Numbered from the stretch's first letter, positions 46,311 through 56,236 are shown. The stretch: 64,000 nt of DNA from Flavobacterium sinopsychrotolerans (GCF_900110375.1 NZ_FODN01000002.1:124001-188000); one strand, 5' to 3'. Program-made: numbers and translations. The notes: a model not told the origin generated them from the letters alone.

Positions 46311-46341
46311 GGTTAAAAAACTTTTAACGTAAGCTGTTCCA

Positions 46342-46821
46342 TTAATAGGTGTACATTACCGCTTTCAAATTTTTCGGTTTATCGGAAACAATTACAATAA
46401 ATGGAGATCCTTTGAGCGCTGCATTTTGTTTTAATCTTTTTTCTGCTTCATCCAAAAAAGATTGATTGGTTTCTCCTTTTGTTTTTCCTAAAAAACTCGT
46501 GATAATTCCGGATTCTTGTAAGCCTTCGGTTTGAGACGGTTTCAATACAATAACTTTCTTATAATCGGCTTTTCCTGAAAGCGCTATTTTTTCAGATATA
46601 GTTTTAGCTTCTGTTTTTGATTTTTCTAGCAATTGAGAAATTGCAAATTGACTAATGCTTTTTTCTTCTTTGCTTTCTAAGGTGGTGTAATACACTAAAT
46701 TATTTGCTGTTTTAATGAAATTTACTTCCATTTTTATTCCGTTATGTTTGGTGATTTGATGTGTTTGCGCCACTAATGACACTGTTATTGATAGCGTGAG
46801 TATTGTGAATATATTTTTCAT
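46342..46821 (-). CDS. Hypothetical secreted protein
   Basis: 159 residues. MKNIFTILTLSITVSLVAQT is a signal peptide. The N-terminal ~60 mature residues look like a small beta domain (IKMEVNFIKTANNLVYYTTL). Later residues include LEKSKTEAKTISEKIALSGK and IVLKPSQTEGLQ. No family recognised. A smaller secreted-protein gene lies 74 bases upstream on the same strand. Confidence 0.72.
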   Translation of the reverse strand: MKNIFTILTLSITVSLVAQTHQITKHNGIKMEVNFIKTANNLVYYTTLESKEEKSISQFAISQLLEKSKTEAKTISEKIALSGKADYKKVIVLKPSQTEGLQESGIITSFLGKTKGETNQSFLDEAEKRLKQNAALKGSPFIVIVSDKPKNLKAVMYTY

Positions 46822-46895
46822 TTTTTTGGGATATAGATAGATTTAATGAAGTTTTTGTGAAGCCCATTTTATTATTTTAGCGAAACTGTAATCAG

Positions 46896-47201
46896 TTATA
46901 CGTGCTTTGGTGGAGGAGTCACATTTTTTAAAGCATATTCTTTTGCTCTAAACAAGTCGGAGGAATTGATGTTCTTGTCTTTGAATGTGGAGTATTCGAA
47001 ACAATTGATACTTTCAATTGTATCTATAAAAACTGTTTTTGTTTTATTTTCCAAATTATTTTCTTCTGAGTTCTTTTCGGATTGCTCGTAAAAATCATAT
47101 TTTTTCTCGTTATCCAGCATAGCAAACTGCTCACTAACCCATACTGAGGAGAAAGTGATAAATAACAACAATACAAAAGTTCTGCATAGTAGTTGAATCA
47201 T
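46896..47201 (-). CDS. Hypothetical small secreted or membrane protein
   Basis: 101 residues. The N-terminal hydrophobic stretch (MIQLLCRTFVLLLFITFSSV) can act as a signal peptide or anchor. The rest is polar and acidic (NEKKYDFYEQSEKNSEENN...) with no recognised domain. It is AT-rich in codons. No promoter was recognised. Confidence 0.6.
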   Translation of the reverse strand: MIQLLCRTFVLLLFITFSSVWVSEQFAMLDNEKKYDFYEQSEKNSEENNLENKTKTVFIDTIESINCFEYSTFKDKNINSSDLFRAKEYALKNVTPPPKHV

Positions 47202-47811
47202 GTATTAAATGTACTAAAAAAGGAATTTACGTACCATTAAAATTTTCATAAAAAAGTAAAATTATTGAGGCTTTTATAATGGTAATGATAAGGTTCAAAT
47301 GCACGCCAATTTAAGTGCTTTTTTTGTAAAAAGGCAGTGGAATTTAAGCTGTTTATTATTTCGTATTTAAAAAGTATAGTTCCAGCTTGTTTTTTTTAAT
47401 ATTTATTAAAGTGTATTTTTTGTATGGTTAAAATTTAAAATTTAGTTTTTTAAAGCTTATTTTTGATTTTAAATACTTATTTTAATAAATTAGTATGTAA
47501 AAATTAGGGTATTGTCTTTAAAAAGTTATTATTGAATTTTTAAAATAATTACGTATAAATATGGAATACCCATTTTTTTTTGTTCATTTTTCGTTATTGA
47601 TAATTCTTCTCAAATCAAAGTAAAAAAGTTAGAAATAGTATTTCAAGTGTTATAAAAGTTAATAAATTCGCCTCAGATCAAAGGAAAGTTCAGGTCAAAA
47701 AAGCGGTAAAAAAACATGTTTTTCGTGAAATACCGAATTCCTGAATTTCTAAATAGTATTAACCAAGACCAAAAAATCACCAACTAGATTACTAACTAAA
47801 ACCAACTAAAG
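47202..47811. other. 610-bp AT-rich intergenic region upstream of the porin gene
   Basis: Divergent spacer. It contains long A/T runs and no reading frame of note. No exact TTG-N19-TAnnTTTG promoter was found, although a porin would be expected to have one. It could hold an untranslated leader or a small RNA, but nothing in the sequence shows this. Confidence 0.5.
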
Positions 47812-48861
47812 ATGAAAAAACAATTAGCAGCCATAGCATTATTGCTAACAACAACTTTAACATTTGCACAAGAAACTACACCGGCGCCCTCTACTACTTT
47901 TGCCGGATCTGCTGATGCGTATTACAAATATGATTTTTCCGGAATAGATAATAGCTTAACCAGTTTCACAAATTCTCATAACTCATTTGAATTGGGAATG
48001 GCTTCCATCGAAGCTTCTCATAAAATGGGGAAAGCTTCTGTTTTTGTTGACTTGGGTTTTGGTAGCAGAGCCGCTCAATTTACGTATAATGACGATTCGA
48101 CTACTTTTATGATTAAGCAATTGAATTTTACCTATGAGTTCTCAGACAAATTCAAAGTAACTGCTGGTAGTTTTGGGACTCACATAGGATATGAATTATT
48201 GGATGCAGTAGATAATAAAAACTACAGTATGTCTTATGCATTTACGTATGGTCCATTTTTTAATACGGGTGTAAAAGCGCAATATACTTCAGGAAAATTT
48301 AGTTTCATGGCTGGAGTTTCTAACCCAACTGATTTCAAATCTACAATTGATGCAGGTTCTACACAAAAAACGTTTATTGGACAACTTGCATTTTTGGGGG
48401 ACACCGGAAGTGCTTATTTTAATGTAACATCTGGAAGTAGCAATCCTTCATCTGATGAAAATAAAACACAGTTTGATTTTGTAGGGACAAAAAAATTGAG
48501 TGATACCTTTTCTTTAGGTTTTAATGGCACATATGCAATGACTACTAATGATTTTGACAGTGACATGGATGGAGAATGGTTTGCCTTAGTTGGATATGCA
48601 AATATTGCTTTGAAAGAATCATTGAGTCTTGCTTACAGATTAGAATATTTAGACGCCAAAGAAGCTACTCCAGGACTTGGTCTGCTTGCCGGTACCAGTG
48701 TCATTGGAAACACTTTATCATTAAATTATAAGGTGGGAAATTTAACGATTATTCCTGAATTTCGTTTAGATACTGCTTCAGAAGATATTTTTGCGGATAG
48801 CGATGCTGCACCAAAAGGTTTGACTGCCTATGCTTTATTGGCAACAACATATTCGTTCTAA
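47812..48861 (+). CDS. Outer-membrane beta-barrel porin (BBP2/OmpL-like)
   Basis: 349 residues. MKKQLAAIALLLTTTLTFAQ is a signal peptide. The rest alternates hydrophobic and polar residues in many short strands (FVDLGFGSRAAQFTY, YSMSYAFTYGPFFNTG, SLAYRLEYLDA), ending with the C-terminal aromatic-type strand LTAYALLATTYSF. It fits the putative beta-barrel porin-2 family. It is likely a porin of the outer membrane with unknown substrate. It ends before a strong terminator. Confidence 0.85.
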   Translation: MKKQLAAIALLLTTTLTFAQETTPAPSTTFAGSADAYYKYDFSGIDNSLTSFTNSHNSFELGMASIEASHKMGKASVFVDLGFGSRAAQFTYNDDSTTFMIKQLNFTYEFSDKFKVTAGSFGTHIGYELLDAVDNKNYSMSYAFTYGPFFNTGVKAQYTSGKFSFMAGVSNPTDFKSTIDAGSTQKTFIGQLAFLGDTGSAYFNVTSGSSNPSSDENKTQFDFVGTKKLSDTFSLGFNGTYAMTTNDFDSDMDGEWFALVGYANIALKESLSLAYRLEYLDAKEATPGLGLLAGTSVIGNTLSLNYKVGNLTIIPEFRLDTASEDIFADSDAAPKGLTAYALLATTYSF

Positions 48862-48872
48862 TTCCTACAATA

Positions 48873-48926
48873 TTTTTTTTTTTTTTGCTGCCAAGATACT
48901 GTTTTAGTATTTTGGCAGTTTTTTTA
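48873..48926 (+). terminator. Terminator after the porin gene
   Basis: CTGCCAAGATACT (48888-48900) and AGTATTTTGGCAG (48906-48918) pair over 12 of 13 positions, followed by TTTTTTTA. A 14-base T run (48873-48886) precedes the hairpin. Confidence 0.85.
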
Positions 48927-49000
48927 TATTTAAGTTTTATAAATAGTTTTAAGTCTATTTTAGAGCTATTAAATATGTTGTATGAAAATGATTTAAATAT

Positions 49001-49038
49001 AAAACGGCTCTTTGAATAATTCAAAAAACCGTTTTTTT
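49001..49038 (-). terminator. Terminator downstream of the amidase gene
   Basis: An imperfect stem AAAACGG...TTTGAAT / ATTCAAA...CCGTTTT ends about 19 bases from the amidase stop, with a T-rich arm. It could serve the minus-strand transcript. Confidence 0.6.
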
Positions 49039-49056
49039 TGTATAATTCTAAACTAA

Positions 49057-49959
49057 TTATTGCTGTTTATAAATAGAGTAAATCGTATTTATTGTTTTCT
49101 CATCTAAAAGTTCGTTTACTTCAGTTTGTAAATAATGTAATTTGAATGCAGTGATTGCAGCGGGTAGGTTTTTAGTGTCATAACCTATAATTCGCAATCC
49201 TTGTTCTACATTAAAATCACTCGGAGCAGTTTCTAAAAACGCATCAGACCAAATTCCAAAACCTTTTTCTGCTAAAATTTTCCAAGGAAATAAAGCACTT
49301 GGGTCTTTTTTTCGTGTAGGTGCAATATCAGAATGACCTATGATATTTTGTGTAGGAATATTGTAGTCTTTTTTTAATTTAGTTAAAAGTGCCAGTAAGC
49401 TATTGATTTGTAATTCGGAAAAAACTTCAGAGCCATTATTATCCAATTCAATTCCTATTGATGTCGAATTGATATCTGTGTTTTTCCCCCATGAACCATT
49501 ACCGGCATGCCAAGCTCTAAGATAATCATTCAGCATTTGAACGACTTTTCCATCATCAGAAATCACATAGTGGGAACTTACCTGAGTTTCTATTTTAGTA
49601 AACGTTTTTATAGTTTGTTGTAACGAATCTTGCGCAGTATGATGAATGATAACGAAGTTAGGCTTTCGTAAATTAAAATTTACTGTGCCTATCCATTCCG
49701 TATTAATTCCGTTTTGCAACGGAGTCGATCCCATTTTAAAAAGAGTGTCTTTATAGGTATGTAATTGTTTGGTGTATAAGGTATCAATGTTTATTTCTAC
49801 GTGAGGAATAACGGGTAATGTTTGTGGCTCTTTGCTTGAAATCTTTTCTTTTAATGTTTTGAGTTGAGAGTCATAAACTTTCTCACTTTTTTTATAAGGA
49901 TTTGTTGAGCAAGAACTCACGATGACAGCAAAAATAAGGCAATAAAAAATTTTTCTCAT
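49057..49959 (-). CDS. N-acetylmuramoyl-L-alanine amidase lipoprotein (AmpD/PGRP fold)
   Basis: 300 residues. Lipoprotein signal MRKIFYCLIFAVIVSSCS with Cys 17. The amidase_2 domain (about 85-255) shows the first zinc His region FVIIHHTAQDSLQQT, a substrate stretch SHYVISDDGKVVQMLNDYLRAWHAGNGSW and the second zinc site IIGHSDIAPTRKKDPSALFPW. It cleaves peptidoglycan peptides from muramic acid for recycling or remodelling in the periplasm. The C-terminal ~60 residues form a small helical region. It lies 31 bases after the small secreted gene on the same strand. Confidence 0.92.
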   Translation of the reverse strand: MRKIFYCLIFAVIVSSCSTNPYKKSEKVYDSQLKTLKEKISSKEPQTLPVIPHVEINIDTLYTKQLHTYKDTLFKMGSTPLQNGINTEWIGTVNFNLRKPNFVIIHHTAQDSLQQTIKTFTKIETQVSSHYVISDDGKVVQMLNDYLRAWHAGNGSWGKNTDINSTSIGIELDNNGSEVFSELQINSLLALLTKLKKDYNIPTQNIIGHSDIAPTRKKDPSALFPWKILAEKGFGIWSDAFLETAPSDFNVEQGLRIIGYDTKNLPAAITAFKLHYLQTEVNELLDEKTINTIYSIYKQQ

Positions 49960-49990
49960 GTAGGTTTATTTAACAATGGGCTGCACTCAA

Positions 49991-50446
49991 TTATTTAGAT
50001 TTTTTTTTAGATTTTTTTGGATTTTTTGCTTCTTCATTCAGAGCAATATATTTTTCCTTTTGATCTTTATTCAATAATTCCATTATTTTTCTATCAGTGG
50101 TTTCTGAAAGAGCTTGAATATTTTTTATTTTATCTTCTTGGCTAACTTCAGCTTTTATTAGTATACCTTGAGTTCTTATACTTTCGTTGAGGATATTAGA
50201 GATTGCAATTGCTTGAAGTTCATCAAGAATGAGTTCTGGTTTTAGTCGCTCCATTATTTTTCCTACCGTTACTTCAACAGGTATTTCTTTTGGTTTTTCC
50301 TGTGTTCTGGTTTGATCCATTCCGCTATTCATTCGACGATTACTACCGTAACCATTATTATATCCCCCATTCCCGTATTGTGCGGAAATTATACTGGAGG
50401 ATAATAATACAAATGCGAAAATTAGAATAGATTGAATGTGTTTCAT
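49991..50446 (-). CDS. Small secreted protein with Gly/Asn-rich start
   Basis: 151 residues. Signal peptide MKHIQSILIFAFVLLSSSIISA, then QYGNGGYNNGYGSNRRMNSG. The rest is helical (IMERLKPELILDELQAIAIS, DRKIMELLNKDQKEKY) and ends in a Lys/Ser tail. The two-helix pattern with the L-x-x-x-Q-x-x-K/Y motif resembles CpxP/Spy-like periplasmic proteins, a weak match. It lies between rimO and the amidase on the same strand. Confidence 0.7.
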   Translation of the reverse strand: MKHIQSILIFAFVLLSSSIISAQYGNGGYNNGYGSNRRMNSGMDQTRTQEKPKEIPVEVTVGKIMERLKPELILDELQAIAISNILNESIRTQGILIKAEVSQEDKIKNIQALSETTDRKIMELLNKDQKEKYIALNEEAKNPKKSKKKSK

Positions 50447-50488
50447 AAATAGCGTTTTAAAATGAGTTTAAAATGATCTCAAGAAAAA

Positions 50489-51802
50489 TTATATTGGTTC
50501 TCCATATAAATCAAATTCTGTAGCCTCAATAATTTTTATCATTACGAACTCACCCGTTTTTACATAATGTTTGGATGCATCAATAAGGACTTCATTGTCT
50601 ACATCAGGACTGTCAAATTCAGTACGACCTACAAAATGCCCGCCTTCTTTTCTGTCGATAATACATTTGAACGTTTGACCTACTTTTTCCTGGTTTAAAT
50701 CCCAAGAAATTTGAGATTGTAATTCCATAATCTCATTGGCACGCTCTTGTTTTACAGTGTCAGGAACATCATCTTCCAGTAAATATGCATGCGTATTTTC
50801 TTCGTGAGAATAAGCAAAACAACCCATTCTGTCAAATTTCATTTCTTGAACAAAATCTTTCAGTATGTTGAAATCCTCTTGTGTTTCTCCTGGATATCCC
50901 ACGATCAAAGTCGTACGAATAGCCATTCCGGGAACAGCAGCACGGAAATCTTTCAATAATTTTGTTGTTTTTTCTTGAGTGGTTCCACGACGCATTGATT
51001 TCAAAATAGAATCTGAAATGTGTTGCAACGGAATATCAATATAATTACAAATTTTAGGCTCGCGTTTCATGATTTCTAATACTTCCATTGGAAAACCGGT
51101 AGGGAAAGCATAATGTAAACGAATCCATTCGATTCCTTCTACTTTTACCAACGCTTCCAGTAATTCTCCAAGAGCTCTTTTCTTGTAAATATCTAAGCCA
51201 TAATAGGTCAAATCCTGAGCAATCAAGATTAATTCTTTTACACCATTTTTGGCTAAACCTTCTGATTCTTTTACCAATTTTTCAATGGTTTGCGAAACGT
51301 TTTTTCCTCGCATCAATGGAATTGCACAAAAACTGCACGGTCTGTCACAACCCTCTGAAATTTTTAAATATGCATAATTTTTTGGGGTAGTAGTCAATCG
51401 CTCTCCCAATAATTCATGCTTGTAATCTGCTCCTAAAGCTTTCAATAATTGTGGCAGCTCTGTAGTTCCAAAAAACTGATCTACATTTGGGATCTCTTTT
51501 TCTAAATCTGGACGGTAGCGTTCAGACAAACATCCGGTAACGAACACTTTATCAACTAATCCTCTTTCTTTCTTATCAGCATATTCCAGAATCATATTCA
51601 CTGATTCAGCCTTGGCATTATCAATGAATCCGCAGGTATTTATTACAATAATATTTCCTTCTTCGGCTTCAGGTGCTTCATGTGTAACGTCTTTTCCGCT
51701 CGCGCGAAGCTGACCCATAAGCACTTCACTGTCATATACATTCTTTGAACACCCAAGAGTGATTACGTTTATTTTATTCTTTTTTAACGACTTAGTTCTC
51801 AT
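50489..51802 (-). CDS. rimO: Ribosomal protein S12 methylthiotransferase RimO
   Basis: 437 residues, full family length. RimO adds a methylthio group to an aspartate of ribosomal protein S12 using radical SAM chemistry. The UPF0004 N-terminal domain (NVITLGCSKNVYDSEVLMGQ) carries cysteines for the second iron-sulfur cluster. The radical SAM motif is CDRPCSFC with C-x3-C-x2-C. The TRAM domain closes the protein (CIIDRKEGGHFVGRTEFDSP). A -7-like TAATTTTG box (51835-51842, minus strand) lies upstream. The small secreted gene and amidase follow downstream on the same strand. Confidence 0.96.
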   Translation of the reverse strand: MRTKSLKKNKINVITLGCSKNVYDSEVLMGQLRASGKDVTHEAPEAEEGNIIVINTCGFIDNAKAESVNMILEYADKKERGLVDKVFVTGCLSERYRPDLEKEIPNVDQFFGTTELPQLLKALGADYKHELLGERLTTTPKNYAYLKISEGCDRPCSFCAIPLMRGKNVSQTIEKLVKESEGLAKNGVKELILIAQDLTYYGLDIYKKRALGELLEALVKVEGIEWIRLHYAFPTGFPMEVLEIMKREPKICNYIDIPLQHISDSILKSMRRGTTQEKTTKLLKDFRAAVPGMAIRTTLIVGYPGETQEDFNILKDFVQEMKFDRMGCFAYSHEENTHAYLLEDDVPDTVKQERANEIMELQSQISWDLNQEKVGQTFKCIIDRKEGGHFVGRTEFDSPDVDNEVLIDASKHYVKTGEFVMIKIIEATEFDLYGEPI

Positions 51803-51892
51803 AACATTAGAATCCCGATAATTTGGGAATTTTGCAAAATTACAATTTTTTATTCAAACTGAACTTGTTTCAGTTTCTTTTCAGATTTTTTG

Positions 51893-51963
51893 TGGAGCTA
51901 TTCCTGCTGTATGTTGCAATCTCCCGAAAAAAATCGGGAGGATTTTCACTACCATCAGGGCTA
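51893..51963 (+). repeat. Dispersed repeat family A, copy 4
   Basis: Plus-strand orientation: GTGGAGCTATTCCTGCTGTA... hairpin CTCCCGA/TCGGGAG (51921-51927 with 51934-51940) ...GGATTTTCACTACCATCAGG then GGCTA. This is the shortest copy; its core is nearly identical to the degenerate copy at 16965. Confidence 0.72.
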
Positions 51964-51968
51964 AAAAA

Positions 51969-51998
51969 AAATCCGTTTCATAATCACGAAACGGATTT
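51969..51998 (-). terminator. Terminator downstream of the FadL-like gene
   Basis: AAATCCGTTTC (51969-51979) pairs perfectly with GAAACGGATTT (51988-51998); on the minus strand a T run follows. It lies 24 bases after the FadL-like stop. Confidence 0.85.
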
Positions 51999-52021
51999 AA
52001 AATTTTATTTATTGGATGAAT

Positions 52022-53602
52022 TTACAATTCAAAAGCTAATGTTAGCGAAACATTGTTGTTTATGGCATCGATTTTTGCGCCATCAGTAAATCCTTGACCA
52101 AAAAATCCTTGTTGGGAATTTCTTTTAGCATACGAATAGGCTAAGTCTACTTTGGTTGAACCAAAACTGTATCCTAAACCTGCTGAATAGCCAGTCAAAT
52201 CACCAATAGTGACTTTGTTTTTATAAGGACTTTGCTCGTAACGATATCCTGCTCTCAGGCTCAAAGCCTCAATTTTATATTCAGCACCAATTCTTAATTC
52301 TCCGGTGGTGTCAAGTAATGCATTCATGTTATTATTTAAACCATTAAAATAAAAATCATTCTCTGGTTTGAATTTAGTGTTGCTATAATCTTTCATTGCA
52401 TAATCGATACTGATTAATCCTGATTTTCCAAAAATATATGCAAAACTTCCGGTTAACTTGCTAGGAGTTTGTAATTTATAAGGCTCATAAATATTGATGA
52501 TTTGCGGATCTACAATATCAGAAGGTAATTCTCCACTTGTGTTAGCACTTACAGCAACAAGACTTTGTGATAGTTCATCTGTTAATCTATACCAAGTTGC
52601 AGATTCATACGCCAATCCCAAACGAACTTCATTCGTCAATTTTGCAATGGCTCCTAATTGAAATGAAAATCCAGTTCCATAAGTGTATAAATCATTGTCA
52701 AAACGCAGTCTTGAAACAGTATATTCGCTAGTTAATGGAGCATTATTGTCTTCATAAAAACTCGATGACTTTTGGTAATCAGTAAAATGGGAGTTTAGAT
52801 TCAGTCCGATGAACAACTTATCTTTGTATGAAGTTGCGGCATTGAAAGATAATTTTCCATTATATCCAGTGCTGTAAACCGAATTTTCCTGATAATAGTT
52901 TCCGCCTGCAGGCACGTTTGAGGAGTAAGTAGAATTATTGTTGGTTTCATCTGCTGCATTAATGACAAAAGCTTGATAGCCTAAAAAAGCTTGTTGTGCA
53001 TCAAAACCATTTAATTTAGGGAATTGATTGTTTGGTAAATTACTGCCTAAAAAAGAATATAAATCTGAAATAGATTCCCCAAATTCTGTATTTACAAACT
53101 GTTGCGGTACCGGTGCACCATTATTTCCGGTATTGGCATAACTCAAAAAATATTGATCTATAGAATTGTTTGGATTTGTTCCCGCCGAAAACAAGGCATT
53201 ATCAAAATTATTGGTGTTTTCATAATTTATCGCTAATGAAAACTTTTTCCAATCACTGTTTGAGTTTTTGTCATTGAAAACAAAAACAGCTCCAGCTTGA
53301 TTCAAATCAAATGTGTTTTCTTTCTCGGTTGTTGCGGTGCCAAAATAATTGGACTTATTTTTGGTGTCAAAATTACTTAGAGTTACAGTCATTTGGTTAT
53401 TTGAAAAAACGGCAGAACCTGCAGGGTTTACATTCAAAGAAGATAAATCGCCGCCAAGTGCTCCAAAAGCACCGCTCATCGCTCTAAAACGAGCTGTTCC
53501 ATTCAAATTATCTTGTGAATACCGCATCGCATCAGAGATCTCTTGTGATTGAGCAACGCTTACAGTCAGGCCTAAGGCAAATAAAAATATATATTTTTTC
53601 AT
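52022..53602 (-). CDS. FadL/OmpP1-family outer-membrane transport protein
   Basis: 526 residues. Signal peptide MKKYIFLFALGLTVSVAQSQ. Then SDAMRYSQDNLNGTARFRAM and MSGAFGALGGDLSSLNVNPAG are the conserved start of the FadL/TodX family hatch region. Many short strands follow (GISDL... type), ending in NNVSLTLAFEL. FadL-like proteins move long-chain fatty acids or other hydrophobic compounds across the outer membrane. It is a single-gene unit followed by a terminator. Confidence 0.9.
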   Translation of the reverse strand: MKKYIFLFALGLTVSVAQSQEISDAMRYSQDNLNGTARFRAMSGAFGALGGDLSSLNVNPAGSAVFSNNQMTVTLSNFDTKNKSNYFGTATTEKENTFDLNQAGAVFVFNDKNSNSDWKKFSLAINYENTNNFDNALFSAGTNPNNSIDQYFLSYANTGNNGAPVPQQFVNTEFGESISDLYSFLGSNLPNNQFPKLNGFDAQQAFLGYQAFVINAADETNNNSTYSSNVPAGGNYYQENSVYSTGYNGKLSFNAATSYKDKLFIGLNLNSHFTDYQKSSSFYEDNNAPLTSEYTVSRLRFDNDLYTYGTGFSFQLGAIAKLTNEVRLGLAYESATWYRLTDELSQSLVAVSANTSGELPSDIVDPQIINIYEPYKLQTPSKLTGSFAYIFGKSGLISIDYAMKDYSNTKFKPENDFYFNGLNNNMNALLDTTGELRIGAEYKIEALSLRAGYRYEQSPYKNKVTIGDLTGYSAGLGYSFGSTKVDLAYSYAKRNSQQGFFGQGFTDGAKIDAINNNVSLTLAFEL

Positions 53603-53647
53603 CTATTTCTAAAGTTTTAATTTATATAATATAGTAGTGGAATTAAA

Positions 53648-54628
53648 TTATCCTCTGCCACCTCTTCCGCCACCAGTTGATCTTCCGCTACCACTAGAAT
53701 TACTAGATCTAGAGCTGCTGTTAGAACTTGGGCTGTATGATCTAGAATTGTTGTCGTTTCTAGAAGTTGGTGTGTACGATCTTGTGGGCGTGTTACTTTG
53801 GTTACGAGTACTATTAGTGTTGTCTCTTCTGTTTGGAGTGCTGTAAGATCTGTTTTGTGATTGTCCTTGGTTCCTTGAAAAAGTAGGACTAGTCTGGTTC
53901 ATGCGATTAGATGTTCCTCTTCCGAAATTAGAGTTATTATTGTTTCTATAATCGGAATTTACTGCTCTCCTATTAATAGTAGTGCTTTGTGTTCTTGTAT
54001 AATTCCCAGAATTTCTATTACTGTTCCCAGAATTTACGTATACAGACCCTCTTCGGCCTGGGTTGTGGGAGTACACTCTGTTGTTGTAATAATTTGAATA
54101 TCCCCAGTTGTTTCCGTACCAGTTGTTCCAACCCCAATTATTTCCATACCAATTATTCCAACCCCAGTTGTTCCAGCCGAAACCAACGTTCAAGCCCCAA
54201 CCGTATCCGCCATTCCATCCCCAGTTATTTCCGTACCAACTATTTCCATACCAATTGTTCATTCCCCAACCAGTATCATATACATTAATGCTTACGCTTT
54301 TAGGGTTGCTTCCCCAACCGGGATAGTTAGATCCGTTATTTTGTAGTGTATCGTTTTCTAAGCTATAATCATTGTAATTTTCAACATCTGTAAAGATTTC
54401 AACTGGTTGGTTATTGTTTTGCAAAGAACCAAAGTAGTCTTTATATTGATTGTTCGGGTTATTTGGTGTTTCTGTCTCGACAGCTCTATCGGAACGGTTA
54501 CCATATATTCCATCAGAATCATAGTAAGAGCTGTTTTGATAGGAGCCACAAGATGTCAATAGGATGCTTAAAAATCCAACAATGTAGTATAATGATGCGT
54601 TTTGGAAGGAAAGAGTACTCGTTTTCAT
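53648..54628 (-). CDS. Lipoprotein with Trp/Gly/Asn repeats and Ser/Arg/Asn tail
   Basis: 326 residues from ATG 54628 (MKTSTLSFQNASLYYIVGFL, with lipidation Cys 27 in LLTSCGSY). An upstream in-frame ATG at 54661 coincides with a predicted -7 box, so I do not use it. Residues ~125-185 are a repeat made almost only of W, Y, G and N (for example NWYGNNWGWNNWYGNNWGWN). The tail from ~220 is rich in S, N, R, T and ends RSTGGGRGGRG. Function unknown. Such low-complexity outer lipoproteins occur in Bacteroidota. On the minus strand, TATTTTTG (54659-54666) lies upstream. Confidence 0.78.
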   Translation of the reverse strand: MKTSTLSFQNASLYYIVGFLSILLTSCGSYQNSSYYDSDGIYGNRSDRAVETETPNNPNNQYKDYFGSLQNNNQPVEIFTDVENYNDYSLENDTLQNNGSNYPGWGSNPKSVSINVYDTGWGMNNWYGNSWYGNNWGWNGGYGWGLNVGFGWNNWGWNNWYGNNWGWNNWYGNNWGYSNYYNNRVYSHNPGRRGSVYVNSGNSNRNSGNYTRTQSTTINRRAVNSDYRNNNNSNFGRGTSNRMNQTSPTFSRNQGQSQNRSYSTPNRRDNTNSTRNQSNTPTRSYTPTSRNDNNSRSYSPSSNSSSRSSNSSGSGRSTGGGRGGRG

Positions 54629-54729
54629 ATATATGGAGTTTTTTATTGTTGCACATTGCAAAAATAGTTAGTTTTGCTGAACTATTTATGTAAAATTATT
54701 AATGCAAAATTTGTGCCAAACTATTCAAT

Positions 54730-56208
54730 ATGAGTAAGAGCTTAACTACAAGATCGGAAGATTATTCAAAATGGTATAACGAGTTGGTTGTAAAAGCCGA
54801 TTTAGCCGAAAATTCAGGAGTTAGAGGTTGTATGGTTATTAAACCTTACGGGTATGCGATATGGGAAAAAATGCAAGCTGAATTAGACCGAATGTTTAAG
54901 GAAACAGGACATCAAAATGCTTATTTTCCATTATTCGTTCCAAAAAGCATGTTTGAAGCGGAAGAGAAAAATGCGGAAGGATTTGCAAAAGAATGTGCAA
55001 TTGTGACTCATTATAGATTGAAAAACGATCCGGACAGACCGGGCAAGTTAATGGTCGATCCTAATGCAAAATTAGAAGAGGAATTAATCGTTCGTCCTAC
55101 AAGTGAAGCTATTATTTGGTCTACATACAAAGGTTGGGTTCAGTCATACAGAGATTTACCGTTGTTGATTAATCAATGGGCTAATGTGGTGCGTTGGGAA
55201 ATGAGAACCAGATTATTTTTGCGAACAGCGGAATTTCTATGGCAAGAAGGACATACTGCTCATGCTACAAAAGCAGAAGCTGTGGAAGAATCAGAAAAAA
55301 TGATGAATGTATATGCTGATTTTGCTCAGAATTTCATGGCAATTCCAGTTATAAAAGGATTAAAAACTGAAACCGAACGCTTTGCCGGAGCGGAAGAGAC
55401 GTATTGTATCGAAGCTTTGATGCAAGATGGGAAAGCATTACAAGCGGGAACTTCACATTTCTTAGGTCAGAATTTTGCTAAAGCGTTTGATGTAAAATTT
55501 GCAAATGCCGAAGGAAAGCAAGAACATGTTTGGGGGACATCTTGGGGAGTTTCGACTCGTTTGATGGGTGCATTAGTAATGACGCATTCAGATGATCAAG
55601 GATTGGTTCTGCCCCCTAGTTTAGCGCCTATTCAGGTAGTGATTGTTCCTATTTATAAAACAGATGAGCAATTGGATGCTATAAGAGCTGAGGTAAATGT
55701 TTTGACAGCCGCTTTACGAAAATTAAGCATCTCAGTGAAATTTGATGACAGAACCACTCAAAAGCCCGGTTTTAAATTTGCTGAATGGGAGTTAAAAGGA
55801 GTGCCAGTTAGAATTGCTGTAGGTCCCAAAGATTTAGAAAATGGAACTTTCGAGGTAGCAAGAAGAGATACATTAAGTAAAGAAGTTGTCTTTAAAGACG
55901 GAATCGCAATTTATATCAGCGATTTATTGGTGCAAATTCAAAAAGAATTGTTTGAAAAAGCATTGAATTATAGAAATACGCATATTACTGAAGTAAACAG
56001 TTTTGAAGAGTTTAAAGAAGTTTTGGATACTAAAGGAGGTTTTGTATCAGCACATTGGGACGGAACTGCAGCTACTGAAGAGAAGATTAAAGACCTGACT
56101 AAAGCTACCATCAGATGCATCCCTTTAGATAGGGTAGAAGAGGCGGGAAGCTGTGTTTTTACTGGGGAAAGCTCAGTAGGAAGAGTGCTATTTGCGAAGG
56201 CATATTAA
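54730..56208 (+). CDS. proS: Prolyl-tRNA synthetase, short (archaeal/eukaryotic-like) type
   Basis: 492 residues. This class II synthetase charges tRNA-Pro. The length and motifs ([60 protein letters not shown]) match the short type without the editing domain, as in archaea and many Bacteroidota. The C-terminal zinc-like region VPLDR-type [16 protein letters not shown] is present. It faces away from the surface lipoprotein gene and precedes the tRNA-Glu genes. Confidence 0.96.
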   Translation: MSKSLTTRSEDYSKWYNELVVKADLAENSGVRGCMVIKPYGYAIWEKMQAELDRMFKETGHQNAYFPLFVPKSMFEAEEKNAEGFAKECAIVTHYRLKNDPDRPGKLMVDPNAKLEEELIVRPTSEAIIWSTYKGWVQSYRDLPLLINQWANVVRWEMRTRLFLRTAEFLWQEGHTAHATKAEAVEESEKMMNVYADFAQNFMAIPVIKGLKTETERFAGAEETYCIEALMQDGKALQAGTSHFLGQNFAKAFDVKFANAEGKQEHVWGTSWGVSTRLMGALVMTHSDDQGLVLPPSLAPIQVVIVPIYKTDEQLDAIRAEVNVLTAALRKLSISVKFDDRTTQKPGFKFAEWELKGVPVRIAVGPKDLENGTFEVARRDTLSKEVVFKDGIAIYISDLLVQIQKELFEKALNYRNTHITEVNSFEEFKEVLDTKGGFVSAHWDGTAATEEKIKDLTKATIRCIPLDRVEEAGSCVFTGESSVGRVLFAKAY

Positions 56209-56236
56209 AAAAAATAAAAAAAATTAGCACAAGCTA

